Assembly (NCBI RefSeq): GCF_014137995.1
Contig: NZ_JACGWV010000001.1
Location: forward strand, 744,001 to 808,000
Source of the DNA: Promicromonospora sukumoe
GTDB taxonomy: Bacteria > Actinomycetota > Actinomycetes > Actinomycetales > Cellulomonadaceae
Direction: 5' to 3'
Length of the DNA stretch: 64,000 nt
The notes under the pieces are model-generated. The model searched no databases and was not told the DNA's origin. It worked only from the letters and a program-made list of their open reading frames with translations. Of this stretch, positions 34,562 to 44,025 are shown one piece after another (positions within the stretch are counted from its first letter, which is position 1; each line of letters starts with the position of its first letter). The position numbers were made by a program, and so were the translations under genes.

Positions 34562-34749
34562 CCCGCTCAGCTCACGCGCCCACGTGAATTCGATGTGAAT
34601 TCTCGCGCGGTCGATCGGACAAAAGGCGCCCAGAACGGACGCCAGACTGGATGGAATTTCCGATTTACCGCGTATGGGAAATTGTTGCACCGGAATGTGT
34701 CCGTTTTGCCCATACACACGGAAACGCATTATCGGTACGGTCTCGGGCC

Positions 34750-35256
34750 ATGGGGATGATTCATTGTGAGTACGCGCGGCTTGCCGCCGATGACTTCGAC
34801 AAGGCACGGACCGACCTGACCTGGGCGCTCGAGCACATCGACGAGCTCGCCGGCGAGTGGACTCAGGTCGACCTTCCGGCAAAGGAGGCGAGGTACTTCA
34901 GCATCGGCACCGTGTGGGGTCCGCTCCACACGGTGCTCCGGGTGCACGGCGGCATGCCCGTCGACCCGGTGCACGGTGGTGCCGCGCTGGCGTCCACCGG
35001 CGGGATCACGCCGGCGCGCTACCTGGGCCCGGAGGACGTGGAAAAAGCCGCGGCGTTCCTGGTGGGGACGTCGTTCGACATCCTGGCACCGCTCGCCGTC
35101 GCCGACCACGTCTGCGACGAGGACGTCTGCCCGGACCCGGCCGAGCACGCCGCGGAGACCGACGCCGCCCTGCTCGCGGAGGCGTACGGCGAGCTCGCCG
35201 CGTTCTACGGTGCGGCGGCCGAGGCGGGCGACGCGGTGGTGCTGATGCTCAACTGA
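34750..35256 (+). CDS. DUF1877 (YfbM-like) protein
   Basis: 168 aa. The family begins MGMIxx; here MGMIHCEYARLAADDFDKAR. It continues with WALEHIDELAG, GTVWGPLHTVLRVHGG and ITPARYLGPEDVEKAAAFL, matching the DUF1877 outline. The function is unknown; similar proteins often occur as isolated or polymorphic-toxin-associated genes. The upstream 180 bp is much less GC-rich than its surroundings and has two copies of GTGAATTC in tandem (within 34584-34601). The reading frame stays open upstream to 34651, but the family start supports ATG 34750. Convergent with valS. Confidence 0.7.
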   Translation: MGMIHCEYARLAADDFDKARTDLTWALEHIDELAGEWTQVDLPAKEARYFSIGTVWGPLHTVLRVHGGMPVDPVHGGAALASTGGITPARYLGPEDVEKAAAFLVGTSFDILAPLAVADHVCDEDVCPDPAEHAAETDAALLAEAYGELAAFYGAAAEAGDAVVLMLN

Positions 35257-35263
35257 GCCGACC

Positions 35264-35396
35264 GAGGTAGAACTACGGCGAGATAGAACCGTGGCGAGAT
35301 GGAACTGGGGCGGAGGCGCTGATCAGCGCTCCCGCCCCAGTTCTATCTCGCTCTGGTTCTACCTCGCCACGGTTCTACTTCGGCAGAGCTACCTCG
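35264..35396. repeat. Palindromic element E built from tandem GAGATAGAAC units
   Basis: Three tandem variants of a 16-19-bp unit (CGAGGTAGAACTACGG, CGAGATAGAACCGTGG, CGAGATGGAACTGGGG) run on the plus strand. A perfect 14-bp centre GCGCTGATCAGCGC (35316-35329) follows, then four variants of the same unit inverted (35335-35396). The two halves can fold on each other in several registers. It lies between the convergent DUF1877 and valS genes. Confidence 0.85.
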
Positions 35397-35407
35397 GCGG
35401 GGTGGGC

Positions 35408-38173
35408 TCAGCCCTTGTTGCGCGGCGGGGCCTCGCCCAGCTCGCTGGACGTCACGACGATCCCGCCCTGGACTGCCGGGTCGCCCTGGCCCTCCGCGGC
35501 GGCGACCAGGTCGAGCGGGCCGGTGACGCGGCCGGCGGCCTTGACGTCCTCGACCGCGGTCTCGACCGCTGTCAGCGACCCGGCCGGGACGGCCAGCGAG
35601 GCCGCCACGATCGGCGTACGCATCGACGCCTTGGCCTCGGACTTCACCTTGCGCAGCGCGGCCAGCGCGTGGCCCGCCGCCGCTAGGTCGGTCGGGTCGG
35701 CGTCGCCGCCGGCCGCGCGCAGCGGCCCCGCGACGGGCCACGGCGCGCGGTGCACCGAACCCTCGCGCCACCAGGACCAGACCTCTTCCGTGGCGAACGG
35801 GAGGTAGGGCGCCAGCAGGCGGAGCATGGTGTCGAGCGCGAGGGCCAGCGCGGTCCGCGCCGACGCCGTCTCGGCCGTGATGTCCGCCGAGTCGGCGCCC
35901 GCGCCGTACGCGCGGTCCTTGACCAGCTCGAGGTAGTCGTCGCAGAACGTCCAGAAGAACGTCTCGGTCAGCTCGAGGGCGCGGGTGTGGTCGTACGCCT
36001 CGAGCGCGGCCGTGGCCTGCTCGACGACGCCGGCCAGGCCCGCGAGCATCGACCGGTCCAGGGAGACGGTGACCGCCGCCGGGTCCAGCGCGATCTCGCT
36101 GCCCGCGCCGCCGCCGAACGACAGCGCGAACTTCGAGGCGTTGAGGACCTTGATCGCCAGGCGGCGACCGATCTTCATCTGACCCACCTCGAACGCCGCG
36201 TCGGTGCCCAGACGGGCGGAGGCCGCCCAGTACCGCACCGCGTCCGAGCCGTGCTCGACGAGCAGGTCCATCGGCGTGACGACGTTGCCCTTGGACTTCG
36301 ACATCTTCTTGCGGTCCGGGTCGAGGATCCAGCCGCTGATCGTCGCGTTCTTCCAGGGCAGCACCTTGTTCTCCAGGTGCGAGCGCACCACGGTGGAGAA
36401 CAGCCACGTGCGGATGATGTCCTGGCCCTGGGGGCGCAGGTCCATCGGGTACACGCGGTCGAACAGGTCCTGGTCCCGCTCCCAGCCGCCGACGATCTGC
36501 GGGGTCAGGGACGAGGTGGCCCAGGTGTCCATGACGTCCGCGTCGCCCACGAAGCCGCCGGCCTGGCCGCGCTGCTCCTCGGAGTAGCCGGCGGGCGCCT
36601 GCGACGTCGGGTCGACGGGCAGGATCTCCTCGGCCGGGACGATCGGGTGGTCGTAGTCGACCTCGCCCGACGCGTCGACCGGATACCAGAGCGGGATCGC
36701 GACGCCGAAGAAGCGCTGGCGGCTGACCAGCCAGTCGCCGTTGAGGCCGTTGACCCAGTTCTGGTAGCGCACCCGCATGAAGTCGGGGTGGAAGTCGAGC
36801 TCCTTGCCGCGGCCCAGCAGCTCCTCGCGGAGCGCCTGGTCGCGGCCGCCGTTGCGGATGTACCACTGGCGCGAGGTCACGATCTCGAGGGGCTTGTCGC
36901 CCTTCTCGAAGAAGTTGGCCTTGCGCTGCGTGGCGACCGGCTCGGTGGGCATGTCGCCCGACGCGGTGAGGGCGTCGACGATCGCCTTGCGGGCGCTGAA
37001 CGTCGTCTTGCCCGCGACCTCGGCCTCGAACAGCTCGGCGCCCGGGCCGGCGGAGAGCCACTCGGGCACCTCACGCGTGATGCGGCCGTCGCGGTTGATG
37101 ATCGACCGCGTCGGCAGCTGCAGCTCGCGCCACCACTGCACGTCGGTGAGGTCACCGAAGGTGCAGCACATCGCGATGCCGGCGCCCTTGTCGGGCTCCG
37201 CCAGGTGGTGCGCCAGCACCGGGACCTCGACGCCGAACAGCGGCGACGTCACCGTGGTGCCGAAGAGGTGCTGGTAGCGCTCGTCGTCCGGGTGGGCGAT
37301 CAGCGCCACCGCCGCCGGGATCAGCTCGGGGCGGGTGGTCTCGATGTACACGGGGGAGCCGTCGGCCTGGTGGAAGGCGACCTTGTGGAAGTGGCCCGGG
37401 TAGTCGCGGGCCTCCAGCTCGGCCTGGGCGACGGCGGTCTGGAACGTGACGTCCCAGAGGCCCGGCGCCTCGGCCTGGTACGCCTCGCCGCGCTGGAAGT
37501 TGCGCACGAACGCCCGCTGCGCCGTGGCGCGCGAGGAGTCGCCGATGGTCTGGTACGTCTGCGCCCAGTCCACGGAGATGCCGAGGCGGCGCCACAGCTC
37601 CTCGAACTGCTTCTCGTCCTCGGCGGTCAGGCGCTCGCACAGCTCGACGAAGTTGCGCCGGCTGATCGGCACCTGGTCCGCGGCCTTGACGCTCTTGCCC
37701 GTGCCCTCGAAGGGCGGCGTGAACTCGGGGTCGTACGGCAGGGACAGGTCGACGCGCACGCCGTAGTAGTTCTGGACGCGCCGCTCGGTCGGCAGGCCGT
37801 TGTCGTCCCAGCCCATGGGGTAGAAGACCTCGAGGCCGCGCATGCGCTTGTAGCGCGCCACGATGTCGGTGTGGGTGTAGCTGAACACGTGCCCCACGTG
37901 CAGGGAGCCCGACGCCGTGGGCGGCGGGGTGTCGATCGAGTAGATCTCGTCGCGGGTCTTGGTGCGGTCGAAGGCGAAGGTCTGCTCGGCGGTCCAGCGC
38001 TCGTCGAACTTGACCTCGAGGCCGTCCGTGCTGACCTTGTCCGGTACCTCCTTGACCACCGCGCGTACGACCTCGGAACCCTGTACCGCGGAGGCGGCGG
38101 GAGTCGGTGTCGTGTCAGGTGCGGGTGTGGTCGCAGCCGGGTCCGTCGGCCCGGTGGAGGCGGGAATGCTCAT
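35408..38173 (-). CDS. valS: Valyl-tRNA synthetase
   Basis: A 921-aa class I aminoacyl-tRNA synthetase. HIGH motif is HVGH (PTASGSLHVGHVFSYTHTDI); KMSKS is in DRKKMSKSKGN. MGWDDNGLPTERRVQNYYGV is characteristic of the actinobacterial-type ValS. The editing (CP1) domain is present (YIETTRPELIPAAVALIAHP). The N-terminus has a 40-residue Pro/Thr/Ala-rich extension before the catalytic core. It charges tRNA-Val. The ATG at 38171-38173 is chosen, with no strong ribosome-binding site. No T-box is seen upstream. Confidence 0.95.
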   Translation of the reverse strand: MSIPASTGPTDPAATTPAPDTTPTPAASAVQGSEVVRAVVKEVPDKVSTDGLEVKFDERWTAEQTFAFDRTKTRDEIYSIDTPPPTASGSLHVGHVFSYTHTDIVARYKRMRGLEVFYPMGWDDNGLPTERRVQNYYGVRVDLSLPYDPEFTPPFEGTGKSVKAADQVPISRRNFVELCERLTAEDEKQFEELWRRLGISVDWAQTYQTIGDSSRATAQRAFVRNFQRGEAYQAEAPGLWDVTFQTAVAQAELEARDYPGHFHKVAFHQADGSPVYIETTRPELIPAAVALIAHPDDERYQHLFGTTVTSPLFGVEVPVLAHHLAEPDKGAGIAMCCTFGDLTDVQWWRELQLPTRSIINRDGRITREVPEWLSAGPGAELFEAEVAGKTTFSARKAIVDALTASGDMPTEPVATQRKANFFEKGDKPLEIVTSRQWYIRNGGRDQALREELLGRGKELDFHPDFMRVRYQNWVNGLNGDWLVSRQRFFGVAIPLWYPVDASGEVDYDHPIVPAEEILPVDPTSQAPAGYSEEQRGQAGGFVGDADVMDTWATSSLTPQIVGGWERDQDLFDRVYPMDLRPQGQDIIRTWLFSTVVRSHLENKVLPWKNATISGWILDPDRKKMSKSKGNVVTPMDLLVEHGSDAVRYWAASARLGTDAAFEVGQMKIGRRLAIKVLNASKFALSFGGGAGSEIALDPAAVTVSLDRSMLAGLAGVVEQATAALEAYDHTRALELTETFFWTFCDDYLELVKDRAYGAGADSADITAETASARTALALALDTMLRLLAPYLPFATEEVWSWWREGSVHRAPWPVAGPLRAAGGDADPTDLAAAGHALAALRKVKSEAKASMRTPIVAASLAVPAGSLTAVETAVEDVKAAGRVTGPLDLVAAAEGQGDPAVQGGIVVTSSELGEAPPRNKG

Positions 38174-38282
38174 GCGCACCAGTGTCCCAGATTCGAGCAA
38201 GCCGAAGCGCACGTTTTCCACAGGTTGCGACGGGGGTGCGCGCGGGGTGCGCGGCGGCCGTTCCGGGCGGCCCGGGCGCCCC

Positions 38283-41200
38283 TCAGCCGGCCAGGTGGGA
38301 CCAGCGCGGTTCCAGGTCGGCCCAGTGCCCGACGGCGGCCATGCGCCCGCCGTCGAGCACCACGACCCGGTCGGCGACGGCGAGGGTCGCTGCCCGCGAC
38401 GTCGTGCCGAGCACCGTGCTGCCCGCCGCCCGCAGGCCGGTCCACACCTCGGCCTCGGTGACGGCGTCGAGCGCGGAGGAGACGTCGTCCACGAGCAGCA
38501 GGTCGGAGCCCGTGGCCAGGGCGCGGGCCAGGCCGAGCCGCTGCACCTGGCCGCCCGAGAGCCGCAGGCCACGGTGCCCGACGACCGTGCCGGTGCCGCC
38601 CGCCTCGGCGACGTCCCGGTCGAGGCCCGCGGACCGCACCGGGCCGTCGACGGGGCGGTCGTGGTCGAGCCGCACGTTGTCCGCGACGGTCCCCGAGACG
38701 ACGTGCGGCACCTGGGCGACGTGCGCGACGCGCGGCGGGCGCAGGAACAGCTCCGGGTCGGTGACGGCGGTGCCGTTCCACGAGAGCCGTCCGCCGACGT
38801 CGACCAGCCCCGACAGGGCGCCGAGCAGCGACGACTTGCCGGAGCCGACGCGCCCCACCACGAGCACCAGGTCGCCGCGCCGCACGGTGAGGTCGACGCC
38901 GGAGACGCCCACGGTTCCGTCGTCGTGCCGTGCGCTGAGGTCGTGCAGGCGGAGCTCGCGCAGGCGGAGCTCGCGCAGGTCGCTGGGCGTGGCGGCCGAC
39001 GTCGAGGTCAGCCGGCCCGGCGTGGCGGCCGACGGCGCCGCGCCGGCTCCCGACGGCACACGGGTCTGGGCGGTCGTGGGTTCGGGGGTCGCGCGGCCGG
39101 CGGTCGCGGGGCCGGCCGGGAGCGCGGTGCCCGCGAAGAGGTCGACGTCATCGGGCACGTCCGCGAGGCGCTGGGTGCCCGCGTAGCGGGATGTGACCTC
39201 CACCCAGCGGCGGGCGGACGCGGCACTGGTGACGAGGGCGCCCAGACTGTACCCGATCCAGCTGAAGGTCCCGATCGACGTGCTGACCAGCAGCGTCGTG
39301 CCCAGCGACCAGGTGCCGGCCAGGTGCAGCGTCCAGGCGAGCACAGTCGCGACGCGGCTCAGCACCGACGGGGCGAGCCCGACCAGGAAGCTGGTGCGCT
39401 CCTCGACCAGGGACGCGTGCACGCGGCGCCCGTCGACGCGGGCGACCTGCCCGAGGACGCCCCCGGTGGCCGACGCGAGCTTGACGGTGCGCACGGAGTC
39501 CAGGGCCGAACCGAGCAGGCGGCCCAGCTCCGCCGCGGCGTCGCCCGCCTGCCGCGCCGCCGCGGCGACCGACCGGGTACCCAGCACCTGCGCCGCGAAC
39601 ATCACGCCCGCCATCGCCAGCCCGATCGCGCCGGCCAGCAGGCTGTCGCTCAGCACGACGAGCAGGGCGAGGGTGAGGGGCGCCGTCAGGAGCTCGCGCC
39701 AGGCGCTGGTGTGCCCCGTGAGCCGGTAGTCCTCCTGCGCGCGGGCCGCGATCTCTCCCGGGGCGTCGCGGACGGTGCGCCGCTGCGCTGTCTGCCCGCG
39801 CAGCAGCGAGAGGTGCAGCCGCAGCCGGGAGTCGACCCACCAGCGGGTGCTGGACAGCCGGACCGTGAGCGGCAGCAGGGTGTTCGCCAGCACCGCCACG
39901 ACGATGCCGCCCACCAGCAGCCAGGGCGCCGAACCCTGCTCCAGGCCCACGACAGCCGATGCCCACAGCCAGCCGACCACGAGGCCCGTCGAGCTGAGGT
40001 AGTCCGTCACCTCGAAGACGACCGCCGGGAGCAGCAGCCCGAGCGGCCGGGCGCGCAGGGTGCTCCACACGGCGCGCGCGATCGGGGTGCGCCGCCGGGA
40101 CGTGGGCGGCCGTTTCTCGCGAGCTTTGGACGTGCGGGGCTCGAACGTGCCTGTCTCGGACACATGCGGTTCGGAGTCCACGTCGGGATCGAGGGTCCCG
40201 TCCGGGGCACTGTCGGGCGTCGGTGACGGGCCCTGCCCCGGGTTCGACGGCGTCGGGTCCGACGGCGCCCGGAGCGTCTGCGACTGGTTCGTCGGCGCCA
40301 GACGTGCCGGCACCGAGTCCGCGGCTCCCGAGTCGGCGGGCCCCGCCCCCGGGACGTTCGGGTCGTCCCGCCCCGTCTCCGTGCCCCCCGCCTCCGTGAC
40401 CCCTGCTTCCACAGGACCCGCCCCCGTCAGCCCCGCCGCCGCGACCAGCCGGGCGAAGTGTCCGTCCGCCGCCGCCAGCCGGTCCCAGGGTCCGTGCTCG
40501 ACGAGGCGCCCGCCGTCGAGCACCGCGACGGCGTCGGCGTGCCGGGCGGTGGGCAGCCGGTGCGCGACCACGATCGCCGTCCGCCCGGCCAGGAGCCGCT
40601 GTGCGGCGAGCGTGACCCGCTCCGCGGTCGCGGGGTCCATGCGGGCGGTGGCCTCGTCGAGCACGACCACCTCGACGTCGCGCACCAGGAGCCGCGCGAA
40701 GGCGACGAGCTGCTCCTCGCCCGCGGACAGCGTTACGCCGTCGGGCCCCAGCCGGGTGTCGAGCCCATCAGGCAGCGAGGCCACCCAGGCCGTCAGGCCG
40801 AGCGCGTCGACCGCCTGCTCCACCCGGGAGGCCGCCACGGGCGCCCAGAGCGTGATGTTGTCGGCGAGCGTCGCGGCCAGGATCTCGGTGCGCTGCCCCA
40901 CGACGCCGACGCGCGAGCGCAGGCCGTGCACGTCCAGGCCGGTGACGTCCCGGCCGCCCAGGAAGACGCTCCCGGCGGGCGGCTCGACCGCGCGGGAGAG
41001 CACCTTGGTCAGCGTCGTCTTGCCCGACCCGGTGCGCCCCACGAGCGCGCAGGTGGTGCCCGCCGGGACGGGACAGCGGACCCAGCGTGAAGCCCTCGCC
41101 GTACGCGAAGGTGAGGTCGCGCAGCTCCACCTCGACGCCACCCGCCCCGGCCGCCTGTCCGCCGGCGCCGGCCACACCCGGGAACGGCGCGCCGCCGTCG

Positions 41201-42171
41201 GGCTCCTGGGGCGCGGCCAGCAGGTCGCGCACCCGCTGGAACGTGCCCATCGCCTCCTCGACCCGGGGCAGCAGCCTGCCCAGCACGTCGACCCGGCCGA
41301 CGAACGCCGTCACCAGGAGCCACAGCGTGACCAGCCGGGCGACGTCGAGCGCGCCGCCGGTCACGGCCCACACCCCGCCGACGAGCACCGCGCCCACCAG
41401 CGCGTCGAGCGGCAGCTCCGTGCGCAGCCGCACGCGGGAGAACGCCACGGACCAGTCCTCCCGGAGCCGGATCTGGCGCGCGGCGAGCTCGGCGTACCGG
41501 CGCAGCACGTACCGCTGCCCCTGGGCGGTGCGCAGGTCGTCCCGGGCCGCGACGGCCTCCTCGAACTGCGCCATGTGCTCCGAGGCGGCCGCGGAGCTCT
41601 CCTTGCTCAGCTTGCGCAGGGGCCGCGCCGACCGCCGCGCGAACAGCAGCACCGCCGCCGCGACCAGTGGAAACGCGAACCACGCCGGCCACCAGACCAG
41701 GCCCGCGGCCACCCAGCCCACGACGAGGCTGATCCCGGCCTGGCCCAGCGTGATGCCGATCCCGCTGATCGCGCGGGTCAGCCGCTCGGGGTCGCCGTTG
41801 ACCCGGTCCAGGAGCTCGCCCACGGCCTGCTCCTCCAGCGAGGGCAGCGGCTGGCCCAGCGCCGCCGCGGCCAGGTCGGACCGGAGCAGCGCCTCCGCGC
41901 GGGCCACGCCGCGCTGCACCACCAGCCACGTCACGGCGTCGAACACGACGACCGCCATGCTCACGACCGCGAGCAGGATCATGGTGTCCCGCGCCGGGTC
42001 CGCCGCCATCCGCCCCGTGACCACCGCGGCGTACGACGACGCCCCCGCCGCAAGCAGCGCGGCCGGGAGCGCGACGGCTCCGACCCGCAGCGCGCGGCGG
42101 TGCCACGGGCCGTGGCGCTGTTCGCGGGGCAGGCGGAGCCTGCGGCTCGGCCGAGCCGGTACGAGGGGCAT
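38283..42171 (-). pseudogene. Tandem ABC exporter (TMD-NBD-TMD-NBD), interrupted by a frameshift
   Basis: From ATG 42171 the frame encodes an exporter membrane domain and the start of its ATPase (VEVELRDLTFAYGEGFTLGP). It then slips near 41065-41072, where a GGG run on the plus strand makes one base too many. In the next frame the ATPase resumes at VPAGTTCALVGRTGSGKTTL and continues to 38283, through a second membrane domain and a second ATPase (GRVGSGKSS, LSGGQVQRLGLARALA). Corrected, the product is about 1,295 aa, a single-chain full transporter. A Pro/Glu/Thr-rich linker of about 110 residues joins the halves. The first signature motif is degenerate (LSAGEEQLV), as in asymmetric exporters. 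The slip may be real inactivation or a sequencing error in a G-run. The substrate is unknown. Confidence 0.8.
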
Positions 42172-42218
42172 GGCACGACTCTGTCACCCGCCACTGACAC
42201 TCCACCGCCCCCCGGACA

Positions 42219-42260
42219 TGTCAGACGTACAGGTCCCCCGGGGGACCTGTACGTCTGACA
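42219..42260. repeat. Palindromic element C, copy 1
   Basis: A perfect 42-bp palindrome without a loop (21-bp arm TGTCAGACGTACAGGTCCCCC, of which the centre is CCCCC/GGGGG). It lies in the divergent gap between the ABC exporter and the AraC-type regulator. The same element with a compensated change recurs at 43949. Confidence 0.95.
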
Positions 42261-42297
42261 CGGGGGAGTGTCATAGGGGCCGCGTAGCGTGGCTGCC

Positions 42298-43053
42298 ATG
42301 ACCCCGTACCGAGAGCTCGCGCCGCCGGCAGACCTGTTGCCGGTGGTGGCGTGCCTGTGGGAGCACGAGGCCCCGCCGGGCCACGAGCAGCGGATCATCC
42401 CGGACGGCTGCGTCGACCTCATCAGGCTGGACGGCGAGCTCGTGGTCGTCGGCGCCGACACCGGGCCCGTCGTCTCCGCAGCGGGCGTCGCGCCGGCGCC
42501 GTCGCGCACCAGCGGCATCCGGCTCCGCCCCGGCGCGGCGGGCGCCGTGCTCGGCATCCCGGCGTCCGAGGTACGGGACCAGCGCGTACCGCTCACCGAG
42601 GTGTGGCCCGACGTCGGCCCGGCGCTCGCCGACGCGCTCGACGCCGCGGACCCCGCCGGGCGCCTGGACCTCCTCGCCCGCACCGTGCTGAGGCGCAAGG
42701 CGCAGCGCGACGGGCTCGTCGCGGCCGCCGCGCGGCGGCTAGGTGAGCCGGGGGCGCGCATCTCCGGCGTCGCCGGGGACCTCGGCGTCAGCGAACGCCA
42801 CCTGCACCGGCGCACGGTGGACGCCGTCGGCTACGGGCCCAAGATGCTGGGCCGCGTGGCCCGGCTGCGCCGGCTGATCGGCCTCTCCTCCGGCCGCCCG
42901 ACGTCGCACTCGTCCGGCGCCCCGGCAGCCCTCGCGGACCGCGCCGCGGCGGCGGGCTACGCGAGCCAGGCGCACATGTCGGACGAGGTCCGCCGGCTGA
43001 CGGGCCTCACACCCGTCCGATTCCTGGAAGACGCGACGCTGACCGCCGCCTAG
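42298..43053 (+). CDS. AraC-family transcriptional regulator
   Basis: 251 aa. The N-terminal domain (YRELAPPADLLPVVACLWEH, IIPDGCVDLIRLDGELVVVG) matches the DUF6597-type sensory domain often fused to AraC. The C-terminal AraC helix-turn-helix has ISGVAGDLGVSERHLHRRTV and a second helix pair ending YASQAHMSDEVRRLTGLTPV. It starts at ATG 42298 and is followed by a toroid-fold gene 10 nt later, so the two are probably co-transcribed. Its targets are unknown. Confidence 0.85.
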   Translation: MTPYRELAPPADLLPVVACLWEHEAPPGHEQRIIPDGCVDLIRLDGELVVVGADTGPVVSAAGVAPAPSRTSGIRLRPGAAGAVLGIPASEVRDQRVPLTEVWPDVGPALADALDAADPAGRLDLLARTVLRRKAQRDGLVAAAARRLGEPGARISGVAGDLGVSERHLHRRTVDAVGYGPKMLGRVARLRRLIGLSSGRPTSHSSGAPAALADRAAAAGYASQAHMSDEVRRLTGLTPVRFLEDATLTAA

Positions 43054-43063
43054 CGTCGTGCCC

Positions 43064-43939
43064 ATGAGCACATCGACGAGCACCGACCTCGAAGCCGCCC
43101 GGCGGTTCGTCTACGACGACGCCCGCCTGCTGGAACGGCACCGCCTCGCGGTGCTCTTCGACGGCGCGCCGCCCGCGCGCGTCCTGGACGCCCTGCGCCC
43201 CTACCGGAACGACGACGGCGGCTGGGGGCACGCCCTGGAACCCGACCTGCGCGGCCCCGACAGCCAGGTCTCGGGCGCCCTGTCCGCGCTGGAGGTGCTC
43301 GCCGAGCTGGGCACCGCCGCCGACCCCGAGGTCGCGTCACTGGCCCGCGGGACCGCCGACTGGCTGACCGGCGTCACGCTGCCCGACGGCCGGGCGCCAC
43401 ACGTGCTGCCCAGCGCCGCCGGCTACCCGGCCGCGCCGTGGATGGTGCCGAACGACGGCGGGTTCCTCACCTACGCCATCGCCGCCCATCTCTGGGAGCT
43501 CGGCCTGGACCACCCCTGGCTCGACGCGGCGACCGCCTGGTGCTGGAAGCAGCTCGACGGCGAGCTGCCCGTGGACGGGTACACCGTGAAGTTCGCGCTC
43601 AACTTCTTGGACGCCGTGCCGGAGCCGGACCGCGTGGCGGCCGCCGTCGAGCGGCTGCGGCCCGCCCTGCGCGAGGACGGGACGATCTCCGTCTCGGGCG
43701 GGGAGGACGACGAGAAGCTGCGGCCCCTGCTGCTGTCCCCGAAGCCCGGCGCGCCCAGCCGGGCGCTGTTCACCGAGCAGCAGATCGCCGCCGAGCTGGA
43801 CCTGCTGGAGCGGGAGCAGCTCGACGACGGCGGCTGGGACTTCGACTACCTGCACTGGTCGCCGGGCCAGACCGTGGACGCCCGCGGCCTCGCCACGCTC
43901 GGCGCGCTCCAGACGCTCCGCACGCACGGCCGCGTCTAG
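43064..43939 (+). CDS. Prenyltransferase/squalene-cyclase-like alpha-alpha toroid protein
   Basis: 291 aa with no catalytic motif of true cyclases. Repeated motifs NDDGGWGHALEPDLRGP, NDGGFLTYAIAAHLWELG and LDDGGWDFDYLHWSPGQ are QW-like repeats of the (alpha/alpha)6 barrel. No signal peptide. Such stand-alone proteins are common and uncharacterised in actinobacteria. It shares an operon with the AraC regulator. ATG at 43064 is used; the GTG at 43058 is possible. Confidence 0.65.
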   Translation: MSTSTSTDLEAARRFVYDDARLLERHRLAVLFDGAPPARVLDALRPYRNDDGGWGHALEPDLRGPDSQVSGALSALEVLAELGTAADPEVASLARGTADWLTGVTLPDGRAPHVLPSAAGYPAAPWMVPNDGGFLTYAIAAHLWELGLDHPWLDAATAWCWKQLDGELPVDGYTVKFALNFLDAVPEPDRVAAAVERLRPALREDGTISVSGGEDDEKLRPLLLSPKPGAPSRALFTEQQIAAELDLLEREQLDDGGWDFDYLHWSPGQTVDARGLATLGALQTLRTHGRV

Positions 43940-43948
43940 ATCCTGCCG

Positions 43949-43996
43949 ACGTGTCAGACGCTCAGGTCCCCCGGGGGACCTGAGCGTCTGACACGT
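43949..43996. repeat. Palindromic element C, copy 2
   Basis: A perfect 48-bp palindrome (arm ACGTGTCAGACGCTCAGG then TCCCCC, 43949-43972 with 43973-43996). Compared with copy 1, the arm has CT where copy 1 has TA, and the opposite arm has AG where copy 1 has TA, so pairing is kept. It lies between the toroid-protein gene and the F420 oxidoreductase gene, 9 nt after the stop. Confidence 0.95.
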
Positions 43997-44025
43997 CCGG
44001 GAGCGGGGGTCGTAGGCTGTCCCGC

